A stretch of DNA of 64,000 bases from Rattus norvegicus (GCF_036323735.1 NC_086021.1:134134976-134198975); one strand, 5' to 3'. Positions 1 through 12,563 are shown, counted from the first letter of the stretch. Notes: generated by a model not told the origin, from the letters alone. Translations and numbers: made by a program.

Positions 1-357
1 CTTACTAGCTATTCCACTGTGGTTTAGAAGCAGCCACCAAAGACCTCCTGTTAAAGGGTTGGCCACAGCCTGTGGTACCACTGAGAGGTGAGGAAACCTA
101 ATTCATGGACCTTATAAGAGTAAGTCAGACCACTGAGGGACGATTAGGATCCAGACCCATAGCCCTGGCCCTACTATTGCTGCTCAGTGACAAAGTGAGC
201 AGCCTCATTCTGCACATGCATCAGTCAAATTGTCTGAGCCTCACTCCAGGTCCCAAAACGACGGAGTCAACTGATCGTGGACTGAAACAACCCTCTGCCT
301 TTTAACTTTATTTTCACATGTATTCTGTCATAACAGTCGATGGTAACTAACACAGAC
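1..357 (+). mobile_element. MaLR-like LTR, cut by the window edge
   Basis: The segment ends in TAACACAGACA after a stretch resembling the 3' end of rodent MaLR LTRs (CTGAAACAACCCTCTGCCTT, then a Pol II poly(A)-like region, then TCTGTCATAACAG). The left end is outside the window. The short open frame at 105-305 is not a gene. The subfamily is uncertain. Confidence 0.5.
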
Positions 358-811
358 ACACAGATCCTTAGTCGCCCCTCTCTCTTCCTGTCCTCTTCGA
401 ATCATTGACGCCTTCACTATTACCCTGGGTGCTCAGATGCTTTCAACTTCAAATTTGGCTTTGACCCCTAACTTTCAACATTCTCCACCTCTACGGAATT
501 AATTAATTTCTCAACAGACCTCTGGCTTCTCCACCTTGGGAAAAACATAACGAGGCAGCCACTAACATCACCACTGCATGTCTCTTCCCCTCGTTACTCA
601 TCTCAGGCCTCAGCAAAGAGCTATGAACTCCTGATCACACACACTGGATGCTCACACACATCCAATGAAGTACTATTCTCTCATTATTACCTTCAAAACA
701 TACCTAAAAGTGTGCAGAGTAGATGATTGCAGAAGTACTGTCAATTTTGTAAATATGTAGCATCATGGGTAAATATATTTTTAAAATATCTTAAATAAAA
801 ATAAATATATT

Positions 812-1007
812 GGGGCCTGGAGAGATGGCTCAGCAGTTAAGAGCACTGGCTGCTCTTTCAGAGATCCTGAGTTCAATTCCCAGCAACCACATGGTGGCTC
901 ACAACCAGTTGTAATGGGATCTGATGATGCCATCTTCTGGTGTGTCTGAAGACAGCTTCATTGTACTCATGGAAATAAAATAAATAAATAAATCTTTAAA
1001 TAAATAA
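812..1007 (+). mobile_element. B2 SINE
   Basis: A tRNA-derived head (GGAGAGATGGCTCAGCAGTT, then GAGTTCAATTCCCAGCAACC) is followed by the B2 body and an AAAT-rich tail. The TSD is ATAAATATATT at 801-811 and 1008-1018. Confidence 0.9.
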
Positions 1008-1794
1008 ATAAATATATTTTAAAGGCCTCTAACTACAGTACTGAGGGATCCAATGTTCCTTTCTGGACCCCACATACACATAAACACACACATATGTATA
1101 TACTCATTCATATACATACATACATACATATACATAATTAAATCATCAAACAACACAAAATGGGATAAACACAAAAATATCAAGAAATTGATGACAGCTA
1201 TCAGGAGGTAATATATAGGCAAAGATTCATTGTACTGTTCTATTTGTGTGCCTGTGTGTCTGAAAACCCAACGATGACAAATAGTTAGGATGATGATGAT
1301 GATGGTGGTAGACAGATAGATAATTGAAGAGAGATAGATAATTGTTAGGTATAGTCGATTTATAGGTATAGTTGATTGATAGGTAAATTAAATATACATA
1401 AATAAATAGATAATGGATAGATTTATTGATTAGCTTTTGAAACACATAAATAATATAAATAAATAAATAGGTGATTAATAGATATATAGAAAGATAGATG
1501 ATAGGTAAATAGATGATAGATAGATGTTATATCAATAATAAAGGATAGATAGACAGAGAGACAGACAAGCCTACACAGCTTACAGCCTTCACTGATGTAA
1601 CCAAAGTCTATGACATTGCCATCTCACCTGGACATGACTTGTCTTCCTCTTGCATCCAGTATCTTTGTAGCATCCAGAGAATTTTCTGTTAACTGGACAA
1701 TTTTCCCGTGGAAAGCCTCCATGGCCTCTCACGACTTATAACATAAAACTGAAATTGGTATTCTTCACTCTTACCTATAAGAATTGGCTCTTGA

Positions 1795-1940
1795 CTGAGC
1801 ACAGTGGCTCATGCCTATAACACCACCACTTGGGATACTGAAGCAGGAGGATGACCACAAGTTTGAGTCCAGCCTAGGTTACATAGTGAACTGAAGATCA
1901 GCCTGGGCTGTAGAAGGAGACCTTGTCTAAGATATGAAAA
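1795..1940 (+). mobile_element. B1 SINE (old, diverged)
   Basis: A 7SL-derived body is visible: CAGTGGCTCATGCCTATAAC, GAAGCAGGAGGATGACCACA, CCAGCCTAGGTTACATAG and a terminal AGACCTTGTCT. An ID element inserted into or next to its A-rich tail. Confidence 0.8.
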
Positions 1941-1949
1941 CGACCACTG

Positions 1950-2050
1950 TTGGGGATTTGGCTCAGTGGTAGAGCGCTTGCCTAGCAACCGCAAGGCCCT
2001 GGGTTCGGTCCCCAGCTCCGAAAAAAAAAAAAAAAAGAAAAGAAAAAAAA
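1950..2050 (+). mobile_element. ID SINE (BC1-type)
   Basis: This is an ID core with Pol III A box (GGCTCAGTGG) and B box (GGTTCGGTCCC) and an A-rich tail. The TSD GACCACTG lies at 1942-1949 and again just after the tail near 2052. ID elements derive from tRNA-Ala via BC1 RNA and are mobilised by L1. Confidence 0.95.
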
Positions 2051-2680
2051 TGACCACTGATTCTTGTTTGTCCCTCAGAACTCCCATCCTTGATGGAGAC
2101 CTTATCATCACCCAGCTTATTTCTAATCTAGGGCAAATCCTACTTCTATCAAGAGGCCATTATATATAATATTATATACCTACACGAGTGATCTGCCTCC
2201 AACCCCCACCCAGGGCATTCAACCCCAATAACTAACACCTCAATTCCAATTGGTGCTGACCACATGTGCATGGGTATGGAGCCATCTGCTGGGGCGTAGG
2301 GAACCTGAAATCACATTGTTTACTTAAACAACAGTCTTTCCCACTGGAAAGGGGGCTAAGGCTGTGTCTAGCCGCTTGTTTCTGCATCCGTAACATGTAG
2401 AACACACACCTGGCATCCTGTGAGTTTGGGAGATATTTGCCGAGTAGAGATTTGAGTGAAGTAGCTGTGTGTGTAGTCACTCATACTGTGTATCTATTTT
2501 GCTCTGGAGTAAAGGTGAGAGATACTTTCATACAACTATTCTTGCTAACAAGACCCTGAAACATTATAACAGAGATAATAGGAAGAATAGCAAGGAGTGA
2601 TGGGCAGCGTGGGTGGTTAAAACACAAAACATAGCAGGTTGGACAATAAGAGCATTGTTTTTTAAATAAAGAATGCACTT

Positions 2681-2769
2681 CGGGGGGTTGGGGATTTAGC
2701 TCAGTGGTAGAGCGCTTGCCTAGTAAGCGCAAGGCCCTGGGTTCGGTCCCCAGCTCCGAAAAAAAGAAA
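2681..2769 (+). mobile_element. ID SINE with exact TSD
   Basis: This is a near-consensus ID core (TTTAGCTCAGTGGTAGAGCG, then GGTTCGGTCCCCAGCTCCG) plus a short A-rich tail. The exact 13-bp TSD AAAGAATGCACTT is at 2668-2680 and 2770-2782. Confidence 0.95.
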
Positions 2770-4432
2770 AAAGAATGCACTTTGGAGAGTCAAACTGTAC
2801 CTCCTATGAGATAGCTCATGTCCTTCTTAGGCTCCACTGCCTCTGGGATAATCTGTGTCTTGGGGTGCTAGCTGGAAAAGTAAGTGCATTTTACTGAATT
2901 CCACAAACACAGAGCACTCACTATTGTCCAAGCTTGTCCCCAGCGAGGGAGAAACCCAATGTGGTAACAGTCAGTTCTGAAAAGGCTGACAGGAAGGAAT
3001 ACTGAAGAAGACTGACTTCTACAACGATGTGCACGCGAGCCGTGGCAGCATTGGTCATTGCCACAGCAGCACAAAAAGACTCTAGTGAACATTCTACCTG
3101 CCTGGCACAGGCACTGGGGAGATGTCCAGGTAGAGTGGTACAAGAGGGAGTCCCTGGAAATGGGAGAGCTGGAAAGAAAGAACATGCTGCAGTTGTGTAA
3201 GGCCAGTGTTCCGGTGCAGCCAGAGGTGGTCCAAGAAAGACTATACCAGCCAGAGGCTTTCAGTGGCGTAGAGTAGGTGGGAATGTTTTAAGCTAGGAAT
3301 GTATTTGAGATGTACTATTTTTCGGGAAGGAAATGGGGAGGAATATGCCTGGGAGCAATAGCTATTGAGGCTTGAGAAGCATCAGCCAAACTTTACACTA
3401 AGCCGGCAGAAATCCCAAGGTGTACAACATTGCTTCCCACTAGAGGAATTCTTTTAGAAGACAATATTTAAAATGTATCTCCCAGCAGAATAGAAAGAAA
3501 TACAGGGCAATATTAGATGATGAGTATAAATGGGTAAGCCACACAAAAAAATTAAAAACAGCTAATAAATATGTTCAAAAACACCACCACTAGAAATCAG
3601 GTGGGCAAGGTGGGTCTGCACACTTAACAGCCAGGTTTTTAAGAAGCTAATACTCAAAGTCACGGTGACGCTGTTGGAAAACTACTCTCATCAGTTCAGA
3701 CATGAGAGTGAGTTCACATAAACTTCCTGGAAATGAATTCAATAATATGTTTTAATAATGCCTCAGCCCTTCCTTAAAAAGGCTTCTCTTTGCAACAGAG
3801 ACCGTTAAATAAAAATAAAACAGTTGATCAAAATGCTGGAAGTAAGGGACTGTGTTCCACCTGCCCCAACTGATAGCCACGACCTTAGTAAGCCAGCATA
3901 GTCCTCAACCATATTCTAAATATCTGTCCTTATGCCCACAATCAGTGTAGCTCTCATCCCCCATCAAGGAAATGACTCTTTGTAACAGATGAAGACCAAT
4001 ACAGAAAGCCATAACCAATCAAAATGCAGAGCTGTAGAGCCCAGTGGATACATCCCTAATTCAACTTCCCCACCTAAGGCTCCCTCCGGAATACCGCTGG
4101 GGATGGGCCAGAAAGACTGTAACAACCAGAGAAACAGGAAGTCAGCTGTGAGATTGTGTCTCCTAAAACTGTCATGGAAGCTACACCATGAAGTCTCAAC
4201 GACACTCAACCTCAACAGGGACGATGCCAACATGCTAACAGGAAGGGGGAAATGTCATGGGCCCCAACCCCGCACAAGGGACTACAGGCAACTAAGAAAT
4301 GCTGAGAGCAGGACAAAGTCTTTCCCAGGGAAGAGTCTCCCTATTGGTTATCCAACACAAGATAGTCCCAAAATGATATACATAAAAGTAACATCATATA
4401 CACTGAGCAGGTTGTATTTTTATACTTGGGGA

Positions 4433-4439
<7 letters not shown>

Positions 4440-4484
<45 letters not shown>
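4440..4484 (+). repeat. TG dinucleotide microsatellite
   Basis: There are about 22 uninterrupted GT units inside the Lx 3' UTR, directly followed by the palindrome at 4488-4554. Confidence 0.98.
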
Positions 4485-4487
<3 letters not shown>

Positions 4488-4554
4488 ATATAAAAATTTA
4501 AATGTGATATATACATATATGTATATTATATATATCACATTTAAATTTTTATAT
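4488..4554. repeat. Perfect 26-bp AT-rich inverted repeat
   Basis: 4488-4513 is the exact reverse complement of 4529-4554. The 15-nt spacer (4514-4528) itself contains the palindrome CATATATG. The arms include AAAATTTAAATGTGATAT. It could extrude as a cruciform; no function is claimed. Confidence 0.95.
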
Positions 4555-7500
4555 TATGAAATTTAATAAAATAAAATGTGTAAATAAAATAAACCTTAAT
4601 AATAATTAAAGTCAATTAAAGAAAAAGGCCATAACTTTGAGAGTGAGTGGTTGGGTACATGGGAGGGGTTGGAGGGAGGAACAGGAAGGGGGAAATTGTG
4701 CAATGGTGCAATTATATTTTAATGTCTAGAAATAAAAAACTAACACAATAAATAGTTTAAAAGAAAAACAAAACCCCTTGAATCTGCAGTTTCAAATCTC
4801 CACTGTTCTCAAATGTTCTCTACCACGATTGCTGAATACTATTTTCCTGTCCTTCATTGTCTCCCAACTCCAAGGTGCTTTGGTCCTCGACCTTAAAAGG
4901 AGATTCAAGAAGTGACACACTGCAGTCTGGAGAGAAAGGAAGAAGAAAGAGAAGGACGAAGAATCAGCAGTTAGTCTCTAAAACAGAAAGGGTGTCCCTG
5001 CCAGGGTGAGAGCAGAAAGAGGGGCAGCCCCTCAGCCACACAAATTAACGCACAAGAAAAAATAAAAGCCTTTTGAAATTTCCTTTTGTAATGAAGGGTT
5101 GGGTGTAGAAGAAAAAAGACAACCAAGAAAATGCTCACTGAGCTGTCCCTGGGGCCAGAAGCAGCTCAGAACCTGGGCATCTTGTGGCACAGGAAAGAAG
5201 GGTGCATGCCCCTTTTTTCTATTTTTAATTTATCTTTTTCTTATATCGTTAAGCATATATTATACTATTTGTTTCGTTAAACTTTCAGTGGGAAAAAATT
5301 ATACGGAAGAAAGCAAACCGCCTTCCGAAATCAGGCACAGAGCAGTTTAAGTCTGGGCTCCGTTGATCCCAGACCGTAATTCTACTGTGCAAATGTTTAA
5401 AGAGACGACGCCCCTCGACCGCTGATGGAGACAGTAAACAGACTGCGATCAGGGCCAGTTAATTTCCAACAGACACTTAATAACTAAGTCTAGAAAGGGT
5501 GAGTAGGGGACAAGTCTTTCCTTCTGGCAGAAAACTTAATATTTTTTATATTCTAAAACTATTTACAGTTCATATGGTTTCCAGACCCCCTCTCCCGAAG
5601 CAAGGGCCTCATCCTCCTGCCTGAGTGCCTCAGCGCTCCACATGTGACTCTTTAGGCAGCCAGCCAGGAGAGCATTTGATTTGAAATGAAGCCTTAAATT
5701 TAGCAGTGTGACGGGGAGGCCAATCTGAACACACATGCCTGGGAGGGACAAGGACACCAGATGGGGCTGAAACAAACTATCACTGGCCAATTCAGAAAGC
5801 CTCGCTAGGACGGCAAGGTCTGGGCAGGCCCCGAGGGCCATCTCTGCCCTCATGGCAGCGTCTAGAGCCAGCCAGATGGGTAAGTTTGCCTGTCTGGTGT
5901 GGAGCACCAGTCTTGCTTCGTTCTTTGGAGTCCACTTCGTCCCTCCAGCAATGTTCAGCTCCTGTCTCCTGGGATCTCCTGCACTTCTAATTTTAGTAAC
6001 TGGTCAATTGCACCTGAGAGAGGGCATCAGGGAGGGCATTTCCAAGCTTCCTTTGTCTTCAGATCTAATTTAGAAGTCGCTAGGCTGCTTTAGATGTTTT
6101 TCTAGACTGTGGTAACCAATCACCCCGAATATGTGGCTTAAAGGAGCAGAATGTTATTCTTTCTATTAGCAGGGTGTCTGCAAGAAAGGAATCCCTTTCT
6201 TGGGAGAGGGTCTGTCTGCTTTCCCTGCTAGCTTCCAGTGGCCCTTGAGTTTCTCCCTGTGGGGCTAATTAGCTCGAGTGTGTGCCCCCTATCCCTACCC
6301 TCCTCCTCTTCCTCCTCCTCCTTCATACTGCCCTCTCTTCTCAATCTCAAGACATTTGTGGTAGAGTCTAGGACATACCCTGATCCAGGGTCATTTTATC
6401 TCAACATCTAAATTATACCTGCAAAAATAAACAACTTTATTCCAAATAAGACCACACCCATGAGTTCTGTAGGTCGGGAGTAGACAAAGCTACCAGCACG
6501 GTAGAGCATAGACAGTCACAATTGTATCTGAAAAGAACACTTCACAGAGGAATAGAACAGAAAAAGCAAAGACAAGGGAGACAGAAAGAATAGTAGAATG
6601 TGTCAAGTTACCATGGATCTGGGAAGCAAGGTCAAGAGTAACTTCTATATCGTATTCATAATCTTAATTTTCTAATGTCTCTATCCATAATGCACTGGTC
6701 ATATGCTAATTTAAAATTCATGGGCACAATGAGCCCATTTAGTGTATCTCAGGCAGAATGAGGCAATAGTAGAAACTTTCAGTGAAGAAAACTTTATTCA
6801 GATGGATAATCAACCAAATACTATCAAAACATTACTTCAGTATAGACAACCTTTGAGCTTGGATTGGAACCAAACTACATTTCTAAAGTTAATATTCTCA
6901 CTTCCCCAAGATCTCTGGAGCTTGGGTTTTCAAAGGTGATTCTGAAACCTCAACCTATCACTTTTTGTAAGGGAGAAAACAACCCAAATGTTAGGGATTA
7001 CAGTAGAGCCTGCTGCATGTGTAACTCTCATTGCCATCTATAATAAGAGAACCGGTTACAATAGCAATGGGGTCCAACTGGAGCCAAGAAAGATTCGAGC
7101 CATACCAAATGGTAAGGGGAGGCTCACATGATGATCCCCAGATGCTGAGGAAAGACCATGGAGCCAGCCACACTGGGCACCAGACACTGGAGGACAAAGA
7201 GTAAAGGCCAGAGAATAATTCTGAGGTGGGGAAGAGTTGGGTTCCCACATTGTTTGTTGAGGGGTATGTGGTGTCAACCTCCTCTACATAACCTAGGGTC
7301 AATATTGTGTGAGAGGCTCTTTGAAGGAACTTTAACAGTTCTCTGTGTTATATAAACCTTAAGAGAAAATAGGACTGCTACTAAAAACTCCATTGCAGGG
7401 TTTTGAAAGTGTTACAACACCCTATTATATCAAGATGCACCTCATTTGGGGAAATAGTTGCCCTTTCAGAATTCAACCCTGAAAAATTCTATCTATGCAA

Positions 7501-7904
7501 CATCATTGGTTATGATGGAAAATTGTTATATTAACTAAAACGACTTTGCAGCTTGTGTACAGAAGTCAGCCCTTTGGCAAGCAAATCCTTCTGTCTGCAA
7601 AGCTGGCAAACACAAACTGCCCGAGAAATGGCTGAGCCAAGACTTTTTTTTAAAAGCGCAATTAATTTTTTGAAAGTGAAACTTTCTGAAATATTTTTAT
7701 TGTGAATTAGAAACATGAGGTAAAGATGAATTTTATTTTTATACTTCGCTGAATCCAAATAGCACTTCAAACTATTCCTATTGCTTTACTTCTGAACTCA
7801 TTGTTAAGTCCATGAAAGACTGTCTCATTGAAATTGCTTTTGAAAACCAGAAAGATTCTTCTCCTCAAGTTCTCCTTTAAAATATGCAAAACTTTTTTTA
7901 CCTG

Positions 7905-7999
7905 CTATGTGATCACAATGGTGTGTCCTTAAAGTAATCATATGTGATCACAATGGTATGACCATATGTAACCATACGTGATCACAATGGTATGACCAT
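7905..7999. repeat. Short tandem array, three diverged copies
   Basis: Three copies of a unit with core GTGATCACAATGGTATGACC occur at about 7908, 7942 and 7978, spaced 33-36 bp. Each holds the palindrome TGATCA. Confidence 0.85.
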
Positions 8000-8798
8000 A
8001 GTGTATAAGCAATCTAGGAGGCTAGAGATGAAAGTAACTCAGAGTATCTTCTCGGGTAAACCAAAAATCTCCATTCCAGTCAAAGTAAGATGGCATAGGT
8101 CAGGGTAGGCAGCATTAATTCTCCCATGTATCCAGAGTCCCACTCTTCCATTTAGAAGACACAGAGATACATACTCAGTGTGTACCAGCAGCCGACACGC
8201 TAAGCTCAGTGGTGTTTGTGTTTAGTTGTTGTTGCGGATTCTCAACTAAAAAGTATAAGAACCTGCCAGGAAACATTACAGAGGGGGAGGTCAGAAAGAA
8301 CATGAGAGTCAGAGGATAGGGAAAATGTGCAATACAAAGATGTCTGCTGGAAGTGACACAGTCATTGCACCCATGAACTCGCTATAGCAGTCTTTATCTG
8401 CACAAGACCTGTATAAGACTGGGTATCCGAGAGGCCATCATTCATAGGGGTGGATGGATTTACTGATGAATTCTACAAAATTTTCAAGAAAGATTTAATA
8501 CTAACACTTCTCAAACATTCCTATAGAATAGTCAAGGAAGACAAAGAAAGAAAACTGCAGACCAATCCCTCTAAGAGACAGATCCCTCAGCAAAATGCTC
8601 TTAGACTGAATTCAAGTAATCACAAGCAAGATGACTTCATCCCAAGAATACAAGATGGGATCAACATAGCAAATCCAAAAATGTAATATACCACATTAAC
8701 AGACTTAAGACAGAAATTATGTGCTCTTCATCATAGTTGCAGTAAAGGCATTTGACAAAGTTCAACAATTTTCCTGATAAAAAGCTCTGATGACTGAA

Positions 8799-8933
8799 GG
8801 ACAGTGAGGGTGCACGCCTTTAGTCCCAGCACTAAGGAGGCAGAGGCAGCTGGATCTCTGAGTTCAAGGCCACCCTGGTCTACAGAGTGAGTTCCAGGAC
8901 AGCCAGGGTTACACAGAGAAACCTTGCCTGGAG
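8799..8933 (+). mobile_element. B1 SINE inserted in the old L1
   Basis: The 7SL-derived body is clear: GTGCACGCCTTTAGTCCCAG, GGAGGCAGAGGCAGCTGGAT, CTGGTCTACAGAGTGAGTTC and CAGCCAGGGTTACACAGAGA. L1-like sequence lies on both sides. Confidence 0.93.
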
Positions 8934-9865
8934 GAAAGGAACTGATGAAACCACAAGTAGGCAGAAGACAGCTCAACATACGAAAGGCTACACATGGCAA
9001 GCCTCTGGCCAGCATGACACAATTCCTTAGACTCTGGCGCAAGATGCGGGCACCCATTCCCTCCAGGCTTATTCAGCACAGAGTACTGTAGGAAGGCAAG
9101 ATATGAAACAAAACACAAAGGGAGTAAAAACTCAAAAGGAAGAAATTAAATTATTCTTTCTACAGACAATAAAACTCTATACTTAAGACTCCAATGAACT
9201 CCATCAAAGAACTCTTAAAGCTGATAGTTTCAGGAAATTTGCAGGATACAAGGTCAATATGAGTAATCAATAATTTTTATATGCACTAACAACACTTTCT
9301 GAAAAAGAATGTCCATTCATGATAACTCAAAAATACATAGGGATAGAGCTAAGCAAGAAGAGAGACTTTAAGACACTGACAAAATTCAAGACAACGGACA
9401 ATGGGAAGACTTCTGTGTTCCTGGATTTTCAAGATTCATATTGGGAAAATGACCATCCTACCAAAAAGAATCTACTGATCTACCAATGTCCCAGTGACAT
9501 TCTTCAGCAATCTAGAAAAAAAATCTAAATTCCACATGGAGACACATTTAGCCAAAGCACTTCTAAGCAGAAAGAACACACCCAGAGGCATCCCATTGCT
9601 TGACCTCAAACTATACTACAGATCCACAGTGATAAAGACATAAAACAGTGTTAGCAACATAAAAACAGCTGTGTGAATTAACGAGGCCTAATAAAAGACC
9701 CATAGATAACCCATGCAGCTACGGTCACTTCACTTTTGACAAAGGAATCAAAAACACTCACTGGGGAAACAGACAGCCTTTCAATAATGTAAACTGGATA
9801 TCCGCCTGAAGAGGAACGGAAAGAGATCCATATGTTTCACCAGGCACAAAAATGATCATTCCTAG

Positions 9866-10012
9866 CTAGATCAATGAGCCATGACGAGGTACACATGCAC
9901 AGTGGAATTTCATTTAGCCCAGAAGAAAAATAGAAAATTACTTTTGCCGGAAAATAGTTAGAACGGAAAGCACTTTCTTGGGGTTTTTTTTTTCAATATT
10001 TACTTTATTCTT
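9866..10012 (+). repeat. Duplicated segment, LTR-free copy of 10703-11215
   Basis: ATCAATGAGCCATGAC, GGAATTTCATTTAGCC, AGAAGAAAAATAGAA and TTTTTTCAATATTTACTTTA recur in the same order at 10703-10740 and 11095-11215, where the solo LTR 10741-11090 splits them. The copy here is out of order with respect to L1: late ORF2 sequence sits between earlier parts. Confidence 0.7.
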
Positions 10013-10740
10013 AAATAACTGAAACCAGTAAAGCAAAGCACAGAGGAAACATTTCAGAATACGGATATAAGCAACACATTTCTGAATGGAATGTCAATCA
10101 CCCCAAGAACTGACAAGTAGGAATCCGTGAAATTAAAAAGCTCCTGCAAAACAGAACCACCAACAGAACAACCAGAAGGCCTACAGAATGGGGGAAACCT
10201 TGTGATCTGTGCCTTAGAAAGGGGGCTGATATCAAGAATATATAAATAATTACACAAATTAAATAGCAAAAATCCTGCTGATCAATAAATGGGACACTTC
10301 TCTGAAGAAATGCTTTCTAAAAGAAGAGCGCAAACAGTCAACAAATACTTTTTAAAGTGTATTACATCTCTAGCCATCATAGTGGAGCAAAACTAAACTA
10401 ACATGAGGTTCCATCTCACTCTAGTCAGAATGGCCATCATGGAGAAAATCAATGACAGTGGATGCGAATGAGGACGTAGGTATTGAGAACTCCCTCGCTG
10501 TAGACAGGAGTGTGAACTAGTGGGATCCCTGTGGAAAACATGTTGTGGCTTTGCAAAAGACTGAAAATAGAGCTTCTATAGGGCCCTGCTGTCACACTCA
10601 GGCATGAACCCAAGGTCTCTGTGTGCTACCACACAGATATCTGCACAAGCATGTTTAATACTGCTAAATCTACAGTAGCTAAGAAATGAAGTCACACTCT
10701 ATGTCCATCAACAAATCAATGAACCATGACAGTGGGGTAC

Positions 10741-11090
10741 TGTGGTGCTTTGAGAACACTTGGCCCATGAGAAGTGGCACCATTAGGAGGTGTGGTCTTG
10801 TTGGAAGAAGTGTGGTCATGTGGAGGAAGTGTGTCACTGTGTGGGCAGGCTTTGAGGGAGTTCTCAAGCTCCACCCATTATAGGAGAGAGCCTCCTTCTG
10901 GCTGCCTTCGGATCAAGATGTGGAACTCTCAGCTCCTCCAGCACCATCTACATGAGCACTGCCAGGCCTCCCACCTTGATGATAATGCACTGAACCCCTG
11001 AACCTGTAAGCCAACCCCAATTAAATGTTGACCTTGGAGTTGCCTTGGTCATGGTGTCTCTTCACAGCAAAGGAAACCCTAACTAAGACA
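10741..11090 (+). mobile_element. Solo LTR, MaLR (MT-type)
   Basis: This 350-bp element starts TGTGGTGCTTTGAGAACACT and ends CCCTAACTAAGACA. Internal hallmarks are TTAGGAGGTGTGGTCTTGTT and GCCTTGGTCATGGTGTCTCT. The 5-bp TSD GGTAC is at 10736-10740 and 11091-11095. There is no internal sequence, so it is a solo LTR from recombination. Family assignment is from memory. Confidence 0.85.
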
Positions 11091-11205
11091 GGTACATATA
11101 CACATGGAATTTCATTTAGCCTAGAAGAAAAATAGAATTATGCAATTTGCAATCAAATGATTGGAAATGGAAACTTACTTTCTTCAAGTTTTTTTTCAAT
11201 ATTCA

Positions 11206-11369
11206 TTTTATTCTGCATGTCAGAGTGTTTTGTTTACATGTATATCTGTACACATATATATGTGCCTGATGCATGCAGAAGGCACTGGATCTCTTGGAAT
11301 TAACTGGGATTTGAACCTTAGGCTCTTTGCAATAACCACTCTTAACCACTGAGCCATTTCTCCAGCCCT
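11206..11369 (-). mobile_element. B3/B2-type SINE
   Basis: The reverse-oriented tRNA-derived head is seen as CTTAACCACTGAGCCATTTC followed by TCCAGCCC. The diverged body lies upstream and a T-rich tail lies at 11186-11205. Confidence 0.8.
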
Positions 11370-11383
11370 GAAATTATTCTCTT

Positions 11384-11563
11384 TTAATAATTATTTTATT
11401 ATTCTTAATCATGTGGGCATATGAATGCAAGTGTCCTTAGAGGTCAGTGGCATTTGATCCCTTTAGAGCTAAAGTTACAGGCAGTTGTGAGTTGCCACTT
11501 GTGAGTTCTAGGGACTCATTTGCAAGAACAAATGCTCTTAACCACTGAGCCACCTCGGTCTTT
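11384..11563 (-). mobile_element. B3 SINE (old)
   Basis: A reverse-oriented head CTCTTAACCACTGAGCCACC and a body with AGAGGTCAGTGGCATTTGAT are visible. It is diverged and sits in the old L1 3' region. Confidence 0.78.
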
Positions 11564-12354
11564 CTCTTTACCCAGTCTCAGTGGCTAAGACAAATCTGTA
11601 TGTCCTCCCTCATATGTGGACCCTAGCCTCTTACCGTTAGCCATGTGTGTCCAGATGGGAATAGATTCGGGTAGAGCCCAAAAATGAAGAAGGAGCCTAT
11701 GAGGCTGGGAAAACAGAGAAGCTTTAAAAGAGGATGTTGGGGAAGGCAGTAGAACACTTGGAACAGGAGGATGCTGGAGGTGAGAGAGTACAGTGGGAAG
11801 GGGGCAGGAAAAACGGAGAATCGTGCAAATGGAACATGTCTGAAAAATACAGAAAACTATTACTGCATATGATAGTTCAGAAAATTCATTAAAAGTTTAA
11901 AAGATATGAAGAGTCTTCCATGCCAAAAAAAAGTAAGATAAAAGGAAACATTGGTCGGGATCTTGAAGGTTTCTTTCCCAATTCTCTAGTGTTTCCCTTT
12001 TGTTTGGGAACAACAAACATGCTCATGTCTGAATCACTGCTGACGTCAGTACTGCTTCCATGAATGGTATTTATCGATGCATGAATATAATACGAGAGAA
12101 ATTCATGCTACTGTGGATAATGTGTTCTAAATTCAACTATGGGAGGCATATAAAGGCCTATCGTTGCTACTTATTTGGTACTACAATGTCAAAGACACGT
12201 CTGTGTTCCACAAAAGAAACTCCCAAAGAATTTGCTAAGTGTGAAAAAGACCCATGAAACAATGATCAAACTATACTTCAACTTCCAATGCGTTAAAGGA
12301 CAGAGATATTCGATTAAAATACAAAGCTACCAATCGTTTAAAAAACCCAAAGTA

Positions 12355-12513
12355 GGCTGGAGAGATAGCTCAGAGGTTAAGAGCACTAGATGCTCTTACA
12401 GAGGTCCTGAGTTCAATTCCCAGTAGCCACATGGTGGCTCACAACAGTCTATAATGAGATCTGATGCCCTCTTCTGGCCTAGAGGCATATATGCAGGCAG
12501 AACGCTGTATTTA
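12355..12513 (+). mobile_element. B2 SINE
   Basis: The head GGCTGGAGAGATAGCTCAGA, then GAGTTCAATTCCCAGTAGCC and ATCTGATGCCCTCTTCTGGC identify B2. The tail has expanded into the microsatellite that follows. Confidence 0.93.
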
Positions 12514-12516
12514 TAA

Positions 12517-12563
<47 letters not shown>

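Larger units (their letters stand above)
3963..4745 (+). mobile_element. L1 3' UTR fragment, Lx-type
   Basis: The sequence resembles the 3' UTR of old rodent (Lx) L1: a middle region, a TG run with AT-rich palindrome, then GAGAGTGAGTGGTTGGGTAC, AGGAAGGGGGAAATTG and an AT-rich end TATTTTAATGTCTAGAAATA. The 170-codon open frame at 3989-4501 lies wholly in this UTR plus its microsatellite and is not a gene. Confidence 0.65.
8440..11930 (+). mobile_element. Old L1 fragment (ORF2 to 3' UTR), heavily interrupted
   Basis: Collinear matches to the mammalian L1 ORF2 consensus run through this block: GAATTCTACAAAATTTTCAA, AAAGGCATTTGACAAAGTTC, TAAAAGACCCATAGATAACC, ATGGGGGAAACCTTGTGATC, TTCCATCTCACTCTAGTCAG and a 3' UTR-like stretch after 11578. 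The reading frame is destroyed by stops and indels. It is interrupted by a B1, a duplicated segment, a solo LTR and two B3 SINEs, so it is older than all of them. Confidence 0.8.

Noticed and set aside
1950..2020. tRNA-like sequence with A and B boxes (also at the other ID copies)
   Set aside because: These are ID SINEs with A-rich tails and TSDs, not functional tRNA genes.
3989..4501. 170-codon open frame
   Set aside because: It lies in an Lx-type L1 3' UTR and ends in a TG microsatellite; no protein features.
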